54,432 nt of DNA from Acidimicrobiaceae bacterium (GTDB lineage: Bacteria; Actinomycetota; Acidimicrobiia; Acidimicrobiales; UBA8190), in contig PLXQ01000060.1 of NCBI GenBank assembly GCA_003151475.1, positions 168,615-223,046 of the forward strand, given 5' to 3'. The notes beneath the pieces were generated by a model. It saw only the letters and a list, made by a program, of their open reading frames with translations, was not told the DNA's origin and did not search any database. Shown here piece after piece: positions 24,733 through 32,487 of the stretch; positions within the stretch are counted from its first letter, which is position 1, and every line of letters begins with the position of its first letter. Made by a program: the position numbers and the translations under genes.

Positions 24733-26114
24733 CCACCCATCTCGAATTGCGCGAGCCGCCGCAGGTGTCGGGGGGCGAGCAGGAGCACGGCCATCTGGAG
24801 GAGCTCCGGCGCGATCCCATCGGCCTCATGCGTCGTGTCCGCCAGGAGTGCGGTGACGTCGGTCAGTTCCGATTGGCCGATCGCGACGTGGTGCTCCTGA
24901 CCGGCGCCGAAGCCAACGAATTCTTCTTTCGTGCCCCGGAGGACGTCCTCGACCAGGCCGAGGCCTATCCGTTCATGACACCGATCTTCGGCGAAGGGGT
25001 CGTCTTCGATGCGCCGCCCGAACGCCGGCGGGAAATGCTCCACAACCAATCGTTACGGGACAAGTTCATGCGCGGCCACGCCTCGACCATCTCCGACGAG
25101 GTGCAGTCCATGGTCACGGGCTGGTCCGAAGCGGGCACCATCGACCTGCTCGACTGGTTCGCCGAGCTCACCATCTACACCTCCTCGGCCTGCCTCATCG
25201 GACCGAAGTTCCGCGCGGAGCTCGACCAACGCTTCGCCCGGCTCTACCACGACCTCGAGCAGGGAACTGACGCCCTCGCCTACGTCGACCCCTATGCCGA
25301 CATCGACACCTTCCACCGACGCGACGCCGCCCGACTCGGCCTGGTAGATCTCGTCCAGGCCATCATGGACCGCCGCGTCGGCGCCCCGCCGGCCACCGAC
25401 GATGACCGTGACCTCCTCGACGTTCTCATGTCGATTCGCGAGGAGGGGGGCGAACCCCGCTTCTCCACCGACATGGTGACCGGCATGTTCATCTCGATGA
25501 TGTTCGCCGGCCACCACACGACGTCGGGGACAGCGGCATGGACCCTGATCGAGCTGTTGCGTCATCCCCACGCCATGGCCGCCGTCATAGACGAGCTCGA
25601 CCACCTCTACGCCAACGGCGAAGAGGTGAGCTACCAGGCTCTGCGGGCCATGCCCCAGCTCGAGGCGGCGATCAAAGAAGCGCTGCGCCTGCACCCGCCA
25701 CTCATCCTCGTGCTCCGGGTGGCCAAGGAGGATCTCGAGATCGAGGGCGTCCGCATCTCTCGGGGAAAGCTGGTGGGGGCGAGCCTGTCGGTATCCAACC
25801 GGATACCCGAGGACTTCCCCGACCCTGATGCTTTCGTGCCCGAGCGCTATATCGACCCCCGGGCCGAGGACCGGGCCAACCCGTGGACGTGGATCCCCTT
25901 CGGCGCAGGACGACATCGCTGCGTGGGGGCACCCTTCGCCATGATGCAGCTGAAGGCCATCTTCTCGGTGCTGCTACGCGGCTGGGAGTTCGAACTTGCC
26001 CAACCGTCGGGCACCTACCGCAACGACCATTCGAAGATGGTCGTACAGCTGCAGCAACCCTGTGCCGTCCATTACCGTCAGCGCCATGTCGAGTCGAACA
26101 GGCCGCCGGTGTGA
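24729..26114 (+). CDS. cyp51: Sterol 14-alpha-demethylase-type cytochrome P450, CYP51 family
   Basis: A 461-residue P450 that follows remembered M. tuberculosis CYP51 almost block by block: 'VSGGEQEHGHLEELRRDPIG', 'ANEFFFRAPEDVLDQA', 'AYPFMTPIFGEGVVFDA', 'FAELTIYTSSACLIG', 'GMFISMMFAGHHTTSGTA', 'NRIPEDFPDP' and 'WTWIPFGAGRHRCVGA'. C398 is the heme ligand. The ExxR is 'EALRLHPPL'. In bacteria the physiological substrate of CYP51 is debated; sterol or hopanoid-like triterpenes are candidates. No other sterol synthesis gene is in the window. It starts within the SDR stop and ends within the ferredoxin start. Confidence 0.96.
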   Translation: MTTHLELREPPQVSGGEQEHGHLEELRRDPIGLMRRVRQECGDVGQFRLADRDVVLLTGAEANEFFFRAPEDVLDQAEAYPFMTPIFGEGVVFDAPPERRREMLHNQSLRDKFMRGHASTISDEVQSMVTGWSEAGTIDLLDWFAELTIYTSSACLIGPKFRAELDQRFARLYHDLEQGTDALAYVDPYADIDTFHRRDAARLGLVDLVQAIMDRRVGAPPATDDDRDLLDVLMSIREEGGEPRFSTDMVTGMFISMMFAGHHTTSGTAAWTLIELLRHPHAMAAVIDELDHLYANGEEVSYQALRAMPQLEAAIKEALRLHPPLILVLRVAKEDLEIEGVRISRGKLVGASLSVSNRIPEDFPDPDAFVPERYIDPRAEDRANPWTWIPFGAGRHRCVGAPFAMMQLKAIFSVLLRGWEFELAQPSGTYRNDHSKMVVQLQQPCAVHYRQRHVESNRPPV

Positions 26115-26305
26115 GAATCGTCGTCGATCGCGACCTGTGTCAAGGTCACGGTGTGTGCGAGTCGGAGGCGCCCGCGGTCTTCTCCGTCTCCAAGCAAGGT
26201 GTTCTCACCATTCTCGATGAGAGCCCGGCCGAGGAACTGCGGCCCGTGGTCGAACAGGCAGTGGCGTTTTGTCCCACCAGTGCATTGCGTATAGAGGAGG
26301 ACTGA
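26111..26305 (+). CDS. 3Fe-4S ferredoxin, CYP51 redox partner (Rv0763c-like)
   Basis: A 64-residue ferredoxin of the P450-associated single-cluster type. The cluster motif is C-x2-H-x2-C ('CQGHGVC', residues 10-16) with the distal 'CP' in 'AFCPTSAL' near residue 54. The His at the second position marks a 3Fe-4S rather than 4Fe-4S cluster. The GTG start overlaps the cyp51 stop (GTGA). It would pass electrons to CYP51 and probably to the other P450 of the operon. No ferredoxin reductase gene is in the window. Confidence 0.93.
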   Translation: MRIVVDRDLCQGHGVCESEAPAVFSVSKQGVLTILDESPAEELRPVVEQAVAFCPTSALRIEED

Positions 26306-26308
26306 GAC

Positions 26309-26863
26309 GTGCCGGCATTTCCCTATGAGGAGCTGAACGAAATGGTCAGCCGGTGGCTCGGTGCCAACCGGCAGGCCCAGGACGCCGGCGACTGGCGCCC
26401 CATGGCCGATATGTACACCGAGGACGCCACTTATGGTTGGAACATCGGACCTCACGAGGAGTTCATGGCCGTCGGGCGCACCGAGATCCGCGACATCGCC
26501 CTCGGTCTCGAAATGGGCGGGCTCGACGGATGGACCTACCCCTATCAAAAGGTGCTGATCGATCCGGAGCAGGGCGAGATCATCGGCCTGTGGAAGCAAA
26601 TGGCCGACCAAACACGCCCGGACGGCTCGACCTATGAGATCGCCGGCATTGGTGGCAGCTGGTTCCGGTACGCAGGGAACTGGCAGTGGTCGTGGCAGCG
26701 GGACTTCTTCGATGTCGGAAACGCCACATCGATGTTCATCGAGATGATCAAGGCCGACGCCCTGTCGGACGGCATGCGTCGTCGCATCGAGCGCGCTTCG
26801 TCGGGAGAGATGCTCCCCGGCCACTACCGACTGGGGCAGTCACCGGCCAATCTCTGGGACTGA
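26309..26863 (+). CDS. SnoaL/NTF2-like protein (Rv0762c position)
   Basis: A 184-residue protein with an NTF2-fold pattern: 'DAGDWRPMADMYTEDATYGW' (typical of SnoaL-like proteins, landmarks W-x-P-M-A-D-M-Y-x-D-A), 'GRTEIRD' and 'SWFRYAGNWQWSWQRDFFD'. GTG 26309 is set by AGAGGAGG 8 bases upstream. It closes the cyp51 operon, as an about 180-residue hypothetical protein does in mycobacteria (from memory). The role is unknown: possibly an isomerase, or binding of a pathway intermediate. Its last codons and stop lie in an 18-bp tandem repeat. Confidence 0.8.
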   Translation: MPAFPYEELNEMVSRWLGANRQAQDAGDWRPMADMYTEDATYGWNIGPHEEFMAVGRTEIRDIALGLEMGGLDGWTYPYQKVLIDPEQGEIIGLWKQMADQTRPDGSTYEIAGIGGSWFRYAGNWQWSWQRDFFDVGNATSMFIEMIKADALSDGMRRRIERASSGEMLPGHYRLGQSPANLWD

Positions 26864-26899
26864 CGGCGTCTCTGGGACTGACGGCGTCTCTGGGCTGGG
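26851..26899 (+). repeat. 18-bp tandem repeat across a stop codon
   Basis: TCTCTGGGACTGACGGCG occurs twice in direct succession (26851-26868 and 26869-26886), followed by a partial third copy TCTCTGGG. The first copy holds the last codons and stop of the SnoaL-like gene. The period is a multiple of three, so each copy repeats the stop codon in frame. Confidence 0.9.
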
Positions 26900-26920
26900 A
26901 CCTCACAGTTCCCTAACACG

Positions 26921-26950
26921 ACCGCCGACTGCGCTTCACCTGTCGGCGGT
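26921..26950 (+). terminator. Hairpin after the cyp51 operon
   Basis: ACCGCCGAC (26921-26929) pairs perfectly with GTCGGCGGT (26942-26950) around a 12-base loop, 57 bases after the last stop of the operon. A weak TTC follows. Likely transcription terminator. Confidence 0.55.
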
Positions 26951-27032
26951 TCAATAGCCAGATGCAATCGGTTTACCGCCGCGCAACCCTGCGCTCCCGG
27001 GTCCGGTGGACACGACATGGCAGGCTGGTGCG

Positions 27033-27716
27033 GTGACCACCGGTTCCGACACGATCATCGTCGTCGAAGATGATCACAACATCTCTGACCTGGTGGCCAT
27101 GTATCTGCGCCGGGAGGGGTTCCGGATCCTGCAGGCCGATGACGCCGAGCAGGGCCTCACGTATATCGAACGGGAAAGCCCCAAGCTTCTGATCGTCGAC
27201 ATCGGGCTCCCCGGTGCCCTCGACGGCCTGGAGCTGTGTCGCCAGGTCCGCAAGACGAGCGACGTCCCGGTCATCATCCTCACCGCCCGTGACGACGAGA
27301 TCGACCGTGTTCTCGGACTGGAGATGGGTGCCGACGATTACGTCACCAAACCCTTCTCTCCCCGCGAGTTGGTGGCCCGGGTCCGTGCCATCTTGCGCCG
27401 GGCAGGAGCAGGCACGACCAAGGCGGAGCCCGTGATCACGGAGGTCGGCACCGTCGTGGTGGACACCGGTCGGCGCGAGGTGTTGTGTGCCGGGGACGTC
27501 GTCGCCCTCACGACGCGGGAGTTCGACCTCCTCGCCTATCTTGTCGCCAATCGCGGTCTCGCCCTTTCGCGCCGGCAACTCCTCGACGGAGTGTGGGGTG
27601 AGGGTTGGTACGGCGACGAGCGCACCGTCGATGTTCACGTCCGTCAGCTGCGCAAGAAGCTCGGTGACGAGCTTCCCCTCACCACCGTGTGGGGCGTGGG
27701 CTACCGTCTCGGCTGA
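27033..27716 (+). CDS. OmpR/PhoB-family response regulator
   Basis: A 227-residue two-component regulator. The receiver domain has the acidic pocket 'VVEDD' (residues 10-14), phosphoacceptor D56 in 'LLIVDIGLPG', T84 and K106 in 'YVTKPFSPRE'. The DNA-binding winged helix covers about 135-225, with 'LTTREFDLLAYLVANRG', 'LSRRQLLDGVWG' and 'RTVDVHVRQLRKKLG'. The start is uncertain: GTG 27033 gives the normal length and GTG 27006 adds nine residues; neither has a strong Shine-Dalgarno. The kinase gene follows after 17 bases. Confidence 0.92.
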   Translation: MTTGSDTIIVVEDDHNISDLVAMYLRREGFRILQADDAEQGLTYIERESPKLLIVDIGLPGALDGLELCRQVRKTSDVPVIILTARDDEIDRVLGLEMGADDYVTKPFSPRELVARVRAILRRAGAGTTKAEPVITEVGTVVVDTGRREVLCAGDVVALTTREFDLLAYLVANRGLALSRRQLLDGVWGEGWYGDERTVDVHVRQLRKKLGDELPLTTVWGVGYRLG

Positions 27717-27733
27717 GTCGGACGAACCTCCCC

Positions 27734-29146
27734 ATGCGCCGCCGCCTCACGATCGCCATCGTTGCCGTCGTCATCGGAACCCTGTTCCTGACCACGGCCG
27801 GGAGCCTCCTCCTCGTTCATCGGGCCGGCACGTCCACGGCCGGCACCGAGACCACGCACGAAGCCGCCACGGTGGCGCAGTTGCTGACCCAGGGTTCGCT
27901 CGCCGCCGATGTGGGCGTGGGGGCCAGGGTCCGCGCCGCCCGCTTGCTGGCCGCCTTGCGCGTCGTCGGCTCCTACGATTTCTTCCAGCCCGTCGGACTG
28001 ACCCCTTCGGGGCAGTTCGTCTCACTTCCGGCTCCTCTCACGCCGGCGATCCTGAATCCGGCCGCCCTGCAGAACGGCCAGACGCTGTCGGGCAACGTGG
28101 GCCTTGTCGTCTTTGCCGCCGTGCCCGTGGCCCTCACCGTCCGGCAAAGGAACAACCTGGGCATCGCCCAACGCGACGTCGCTGTGTTGCTCGCCATCCG
28201 GACCGTGCGCGATCCCGTGAACGGACTGTCTTACTTCCTTCTCGTCGCCGGCGGTGCGTTGCTGGTGGCCGCCCTCGTCGCCTCGGGGCTTGCCCGCCGC
28301 ATCAGTGATCCGCTCGTCCGAGCCGTGACTACGACGGGACAACTGGCCGGTGGGGACCTGACGGCAAGGGTGCCGGTCAGCACGCACGACTATCCCGAGC
28401 TGACGGAACTGGCCGAGGCCATCAACACCATGGGTGACAGCCTGAGCCGATCTCAGAATATGGAGCGGCAGTTCCTGTTGTCGGTGTCACACGAGTTACG
28501 GACACCACTGACGTCGATCATCGGCTATGCCGATGCCGTGGCCGACGGGACAACCGAAGACGTCGCCGGTGCGAACGCCGTCATCGGCGCCGAGGCCCGA
28601 CGCCTCGGACGCCTGTTGCAGGATCTTCTCGATCTGGCCCGTCTGGACTCCAAGAAATTCTCCTTCGACGTCCGGCCGGTGGACTGTGCCGAGGCGGCGA
28701 GGGCCACCGCCGCCGCCTTCCGGCCCGAAGCGCAGACCCTCGGTCTCACGCTCGTCACGGCCGTCCCCGCCGAGGGCGGTCTCTGGGTCGACGCCGACCC
28801 CGACCGGCTCAGCCAGATCGTGGCCAACCTCACGGAGAACGCCTTCAAGCACGCAGAGTCGCAGGTGGTGGTGGGTGCCGGCGTGGTGGGCAGCTCGATC
28901 GCCATCTGGGTCCTCGACGACGGACCGGGCATCGCCGCTCAGGACCTGCCCCATGTCTTCGAGCGACACTTCACGTCCGACCGGGTGGCCAGCCGTCGCC
29001 TCGGATCGGGACTGGGACTGGCCATCGTGGCCGAATTGGCGGCCGCCATGAAGGCCGTGGTGGCGGCCGAGTCCCCCGTCGCCGACGGCCGAGGCACCCG
29101 CATGACCATCTGGCTACAGCCATCCCCGGGCGGCCGGGTCGCCTGA
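27734..29146 (+). CDS. Membrane sensor histidine kinase
   Basis: A 470-residue kinase. The first membrane helix is about 5-29 and the second about 168-190, enclosing a periplasmic sensor of about 140 residues. A HAMP domain ('ARRISDPLVRAVTTTGQLAGGDLTARV', landmarks R-I-x-x-P and G-D-L-T-A-R-V) follows. H253 in 'SVSHELRTPLTS' is the phosphorylation site. The HATPase domain shows the N box 'NLTENAFKHA', G1 'DDGPGI' and G2 'GSGLGLAIVAEL'. It pairs with the response regulator upstream. The periplasmic domain gives no hint of the signal. Confidence 0.92.
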   Translation: MRRRLTIAIVAVVIGTLFLTTAGSLLLVHRAGTSTAGTETTHEAATVAQLLTQGSLAADVGVGARVRAARLLAALRVVGSYDFFQPVGLTPSGQFVSLPAPLTPAILNPAALQNGQTLSGNVGLVVFAAVPVALTVRQRNNLGIAQRDVAVLLAIRTVRDPVNGLSYFLLVAGGALLVAALVASGLARRISDPLVRAVTTTGQLAGGDLTARVPVSTHDYPELTELAEAINTMGDSLSRSQNMERQFLLSVSHELRTPLTSIIGYADAVADGTTEDVAGANAVIGAEARRLGRLLQDLLDLARLDSKKFSFDVRPVDCAEAARATAAAFRPEAQTLGLTLVTAVPAEGGLWVDADPDRLSQIVANLTENAFKHAESQVVVGAGVVGSSIAIWVLDDGPGIAAQDLPHVFERHFTSDRVASRRLGSGLGLAIVAELAAAMKAVVAAESPVADGRGTRMTIWLQPSPGGRVA

Positions 29147-29265
29147 CGCCTCGGAACCGACCGCGGTGTTGAGAAAACGATGGGAATGGCTTGTTCGTAT
29201 TGTGGCCCGGAGGTGTCACGCTGCCGAGGTCAGATCCCGCTCGTCGGGCAGGAGGGGTATACGTC

Positions 29266-29592
29266 ATGGAACTCAGGCTGAAGCGGCTACTGCCGCGGAA
29301 ATTCATCGACTGGCAAGGCAAGTACATGATCGAGAACGATCCCGACGAATGTTGGCGTGACTGCCGGGTGATCGACGTCACGACCTTCGGCGCCGGGCTC
29401 GAGCTCGTCGACGTGACACTCGACAAGACCGCAGGACGGAGCATCATCCTGGCCGACAACCTGCGGGGCCAGGTCAGGCACACCCTCCCGGCCAAGAACG
29501 ACGCGATCCGGGTGGGGATCGAGTTCGTCAATCTGACCGAAATCGAGCAGAGCTACCTCACATCGCTGGCGAATCTCCAAGCCGTCTGGTAA
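29266..29592 (+). CDS. PilZ-domain protein
   Basis: A 108-residue single-domain protein. 'CRVIDVTTFGAGLEL' matches the PilZ pattern D/N-x-S/T-x-x-G, and 'VGIEFVNLTEIEQSYLTSL' is the usual PilZ ending. The canonical N-terminal R-x3-R of c-di-GMP binders is not clear (the nearest is 'LKRLLPRKF'), so nucleotide binding is uncertain. ATG 29266 has GGAGG 9 bases upstream. It follows the two-component pair but has its own ribosome-binding site. Its 3' end overlaps the convergent phosphatase gene by 35 bases. Confidence 0.75.
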   Translation: MELRLKRLLPRKFIDWQGKYMIENDPDECWRDCRVIDVTTFGAGLELVDVTLDKTAGRSIILADNLRGQVRHTLPAKNDAIRVGIEFVNLTEIEQSYLTSLANLQAVW

Positions 29593-30253
29593 CCCCAATC
29601 TCGAGGTGGGTCGTGTCGTTGAAACGACGCACGAACCACCTCTGCGGTGTGACCACGATCTCTGAAATGGAGCCGTTGTCGGCGCCGGTGAAGGCGAAAG
29701 GCGCAGAACCAGATGCCTGGGCCAGCAACTCGCCGATGACGCCACCGTGGGTGAACAGCGCCACCCGCTGATCGGGGTGGGCGGCGGCGATCCTCTCCAG
29801 GCCATGGCGCACCCGACCTGAGAAGGTGGCGGCTGATTCGGCACCGGGAACGATCTCCCACCGTTGTTCGTCGAGCACCCGGCGCGCCAACGGACCCATT
29901 TCCGCCATCTTCTTTCGCAGCAGGCCGCCTTCCCATTCGCCGAGGAACACTTCGCGCAGATCGGGTTCGACCTCCGGCTCGATGCCGAGGCTCCGCACCA
30001 GCGGGGCCGCTGTCTGCCACGTGCGACGTAGCGAGCTGACGTAGATGGCGTCCACTGCCTCCGAGGCCAGACGCTCGCACACCTGTTGCGCGTGCAGCTC
30101 TCCCTTGGGGGCCAGGGCCGGATCGCCTTGACCATCGGCCAGCGTCGGTAGCAGCTGGCCGTCGACCAAGGGCTCCGACTCGCCATGGCGGACGAGGAGG
30201 ATATCCGTGGCTCCCGGGGGTGGCACAAAACGAAGTTGGCGGTACTCAGCCAT
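29558..30253 (-). CDS. Histidine phosphatase (phosphoglycerate mutase-like) family protein
   Basis: A 231-residue protein with the catalytic 'LLVRHGESE' (RHG at about 22-24), 'YVSSLRRTWQTAAPL', the acidic 'REVFLGEWEGG' and the second catalytic His in 'VALFTHGGVIGELL'. This is the branch-two histidine phosphatase pattern, often acting on phosphorylated metabolites. The substrate is unknown. It is convergent with the PilZ gene and upstream of, but not overlapping, the DUF3089 lipoprotein gene. Confidence 0.9.
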   Translation of the reverse strand: MAEYRQLRFVPPPGATDILLVRHGESEPLVDGQLLPTLADGQGDPALAPKGELHAQQVCERLASEAVDAIYVSSLRRTWQTAAPLVRSLGIEPEVEPDLREVFLGEWEGGLLRKKMAEMGPLARRVLDEQRWEIVPGAESAATFSGRVRHGLERIAAAHPDQRVALFTHGGVIGELLAQASGSAPFAFTGADNGSISEIVVTPQRWFVRRFNDTTHLEIGVTRRLGDSPAM

Positions 30254-30351
30254 TGTCAGTGTCCGGCCTTACCGGCAATGGGCATCGTCGGTAGCCGGCA
30301 TTGTTGTCGGTATCCGCCATCGCAGTGCGCCCAGCCGGACGGTAGCGGGAG

Positions 30352-31650
30352 TCAACCCCGACGGGCATAGGCCACGCCCTCACGACCGACCAGCGACACC
30401 AGGTTTCCCAAGGCGATGTTCACGTCCACCAGGTGGAGCCCCCACGTCGGCCCGATCGTCTGCATGACGACGGGGCGGGTGTCTCCTGGATGGACTGGGC
30501 CACTCACCTGCAGCCAACTGGCACCGTCCACGTATTTGCACTGACCCGTGTACAACCCTGGTTCGGTGACCCACGGGGTGGTGATTTTCGCCGTGGAAGC
30601 ACCGTTGGCACTGAGGCTGGCCGAGGTTTCCGCCGCCGGAAAATACGGCGTCAGGGGCCCGACGCCTCCGGATGGGGACGCCGGATTCACGCACAGAACC
30701 TGCAGCCCGGCGGCCGTGGGCCGGGCCCCCGGGATCAGGCCGCTCACGCCGGCACCGGGCCGGCCGAAGAGGCTGTTGGCCGGGGGTTGCTGGTCGAACG
30801 ACGAGTAGGCAATGACGCAACCGGTGTCGGTGGCCGAGGTGCAGGCCGGGATGTTCTGAAAGCTGCCGCCCACATTCTTTCCGATGGGGACGGTGACATT
30901 GCCGCCCAGGATGATGGCCGATACCAGGTGCCTGCGCACGGCCGCGTCGCCGTCGACCTTCTGACGCAGCAGGGCGATCAACATCGCTGCGCCTTGGGAG
31001 TGCCCGATCACCACTACTCCGCGCCCGTCGTTGTCGTGGGCCAGGTAGTCCACCCAGGCGGCGACCACACCCTCGTAGGCCTTGGCCAGATCGGTCGCCG
31101 TGAGGTCGGCGGGGGTGGTGATGGCCTTGAGAGTCAGCTGTGGGTAGATGGGGGCGAAAACGCGACACTCCTGGGAGAAACGTGACGCCTGGTACTGCGC
31201 CACGGACGTCTCGGCCGGATCGATGGCCAGATTGGCCAGGGCACCAGGCTGCGCACTGACCGTCGGGTAGACGTAGAAGCAGTCGATGGCCGGATGAGAT
31301 GCGTCGGTTGCCCGCTGGATTTTGGTCGGGCCCGACTCCGGGACGATGGTGGCCGTCAAGCTGTCGTCACAGGGGTCGGGAACCTGGCCCGGGCGGCACA
31401 GCCATTCCACACCGGCGGCATCGGTGTCGGCGGCCACCGCACCGTCGGCCATGGCCACCTTCTGGGCGGCGGTGGGAGATGCCGTTCTGCCCGTGGCGGA
31501 CGTGCCGGCGGAGGAACTCGGACCCGCCGTCGACGTGGAGGCGGCGGTGGGAGACGACGACCCCGAGCTACAGGCGGACACGACCAGGCCGAGAGCGGCG
31601 GCAAAACACACCGCGGCGCCCCCTCGTCGAGATCCTCCGCGCCAGGCCAT
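30352..31650 (-). CDS. DUF3089-family alpha/beta-hydrolase-like lipoprotein
   Basis: A 432-residue exported protein with a lipobox (V-S-A-C, C27) and a Ser/Thr/Ala-rich linker (28-65). The mature domain matches DUF3089: 'VEWLCRPGQVPDPC', 'DCFYVYPTVS', 'FAPIYPQ', 'DLAKAYEGVVAAWVDYL' and the nucleophile elbow 'VVIGHSQGAAML' with the candidate catalytic Ser. It is likely a surface esterase or lipase of unknown substrate. TAACAT lies exactly 6 bases before the ATG, suggesting a leaderless mRNA. Confidence 0.85.
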   Translation of the reverse strand: MAWRGGSRRGGAAVCFAAALGLVVSACSSGSSSPTAASTSTAGPSSSAGTSATGRTASPTAAQKVAMADGAVAADTDAAGVEWLCRPGQVPDPCDDSLTATIVPESGPTKIQRATDASHPAIDCFYVYPTVSAQPGALANLAIDPAETSVAQYQASRFSQECRVFAPIYPQLTLKAITTPADLTATDLAKAYEGVVAAWVDYLAHDNDGRGVVVIGHSQGAAMLIALLRQKVDGDAAVRRHLVSAIILGGNVTVPIGKNVGGSFQNIPACTSATDTGCVIAYSSFDQQPPANSLFGRPGAGVSGLIPGARPTAAGLQVLCVNPASPSGGVGPLTPYFPAAETSASLSANGASTAKITTPWVTEPGLYTGQCKYVDGASWLQVSGPVHPGDTRPVVMQTIGPTWGLHLVDVNIALGNLVSLVGREGVAYARRG

Positions 31651-31656
31651 CGGCTG

Positions 31657-31662
31657 ATGTTA
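31657..31662 (-). promoter_or_regulatory. Leaderless -10 box (TAACAT) of the DUF3089 gene
   Basis: On the minus strand TAACAT is followed by six bases (CAGCCG) and the ATG at 31650. No Shine-Dalgarno and no clear -35 box are visible. Confidence 0.4.
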
Positions 31663-31907
31663 GGCGTCACACCCGGTGATGCGCGGTGGTGGAAGACATT
31701 CAGACCACGGCGGTGTCGGCCGGCGCGCCCGGTTTCGAGAGAGCCGCCGCCACATGGTTCGGGTCGTCTTGATCAGGGCGAAGGCTGTGATGGCCTACGA
31801 CGGCGGCATCCAGGCGATACTCGACTCCCATGAGAGCGGGACGCGACCGAAAAGGGCGGGGCGATCAGCGCCGCCGCCCTACTGCGCGCCGCCGGCCGGG
31901 CCGTCAG

Positions 31908-32453
31908 ATGATGGGGACCGCCGGTTTCGCGGTTGTCCTGGTCGTGGTGGGTGCGGTGGCCGCCGGCTGCTCCTCGAGCCCCAGCCGGTCCGTGTCCGCC
32001 AGTGAGCTGCGGAGCTACGTGTCGGCGGTCGATCGGATCAGGCTTCCCGTGAATCAGCTGCTGACGGGGGCCGACCCGATCCTCAACGGCTTCAAGACCA
32101 AAAAGATCTCACCGCAGACGGCCTCCGATCAGATGGGGGCACTCGAAAACCGCTTCGCCACCTACGCGGTCGACATCAATGCCCTCCACCTGTCCAACGC
32201 ACGGCTGAAGAAGTTGAACGACCTCTACGCCCACACATTCCTCTTCGAGGACAGTTACCTGAGCACTCTGGCCGCCGACCTGCCCGACGGCAACTTCGAC
32301 AACCTCCCGAACACACAGAATGAGCAACGGCTGGACATCATCACATGGCGCACCCAGCTGGAAATCCTGGCCCGGACCGATCATGTCCGCTTGCCGGCTG
32401 ACCTGCACCAGGCCGGACGGGGGGAGATCGCTCCGTCACCCGGAGGCAGTTGA
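31908..32453 (+). CDS. Small lipoprotein of unknown function
   Basis: A 181-residue protein with a lipoprotein signal peptide (hydrophobic 4-19, lipobox V-A-A-G-C, C21). The mature part is mostly alpha-helical: 'SELRSYVSAVDRIRLPVNQLL', 'ASDQMGALENRFATYAVDINAL', 'LKKLNDLYAHTFLFEDSYLSTL'. It probably forms a helical bundle. I recognise no family. The ATG is chosen because it places the signal sequence at the N-terminus; the frame is open upstream with Arg-rich sequence. Confidence 0.7.
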   Translation: MMGTAGFAVVLVVVGAVAAGCSSSPSRSVSASELRSYVSAVDRIRLPVNQLLTGADPILNGFKTKKISPQTASDQMGALENRFATYAVDINALHLSNARLKKLNDLYAHTFLFEDSYLSTLAADLPDGNFDNLPNTQNEQRLDIITWRTQLEILARTDHVRLPADLHQAGRGEIAPSPGGS

Positions 32454-32487
32454 TCGGCCCGCGCCGGCGACGCCGCCTCCCCGGCTT

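Noticed and set aside
30254..30351. Three similar stretches around CGGTANCCGGCA between the phosphatase and DUF3089 genes
   Set aside because: The copies are short and imperfect with uneven spacing; not enough to call a repeat array or operator.
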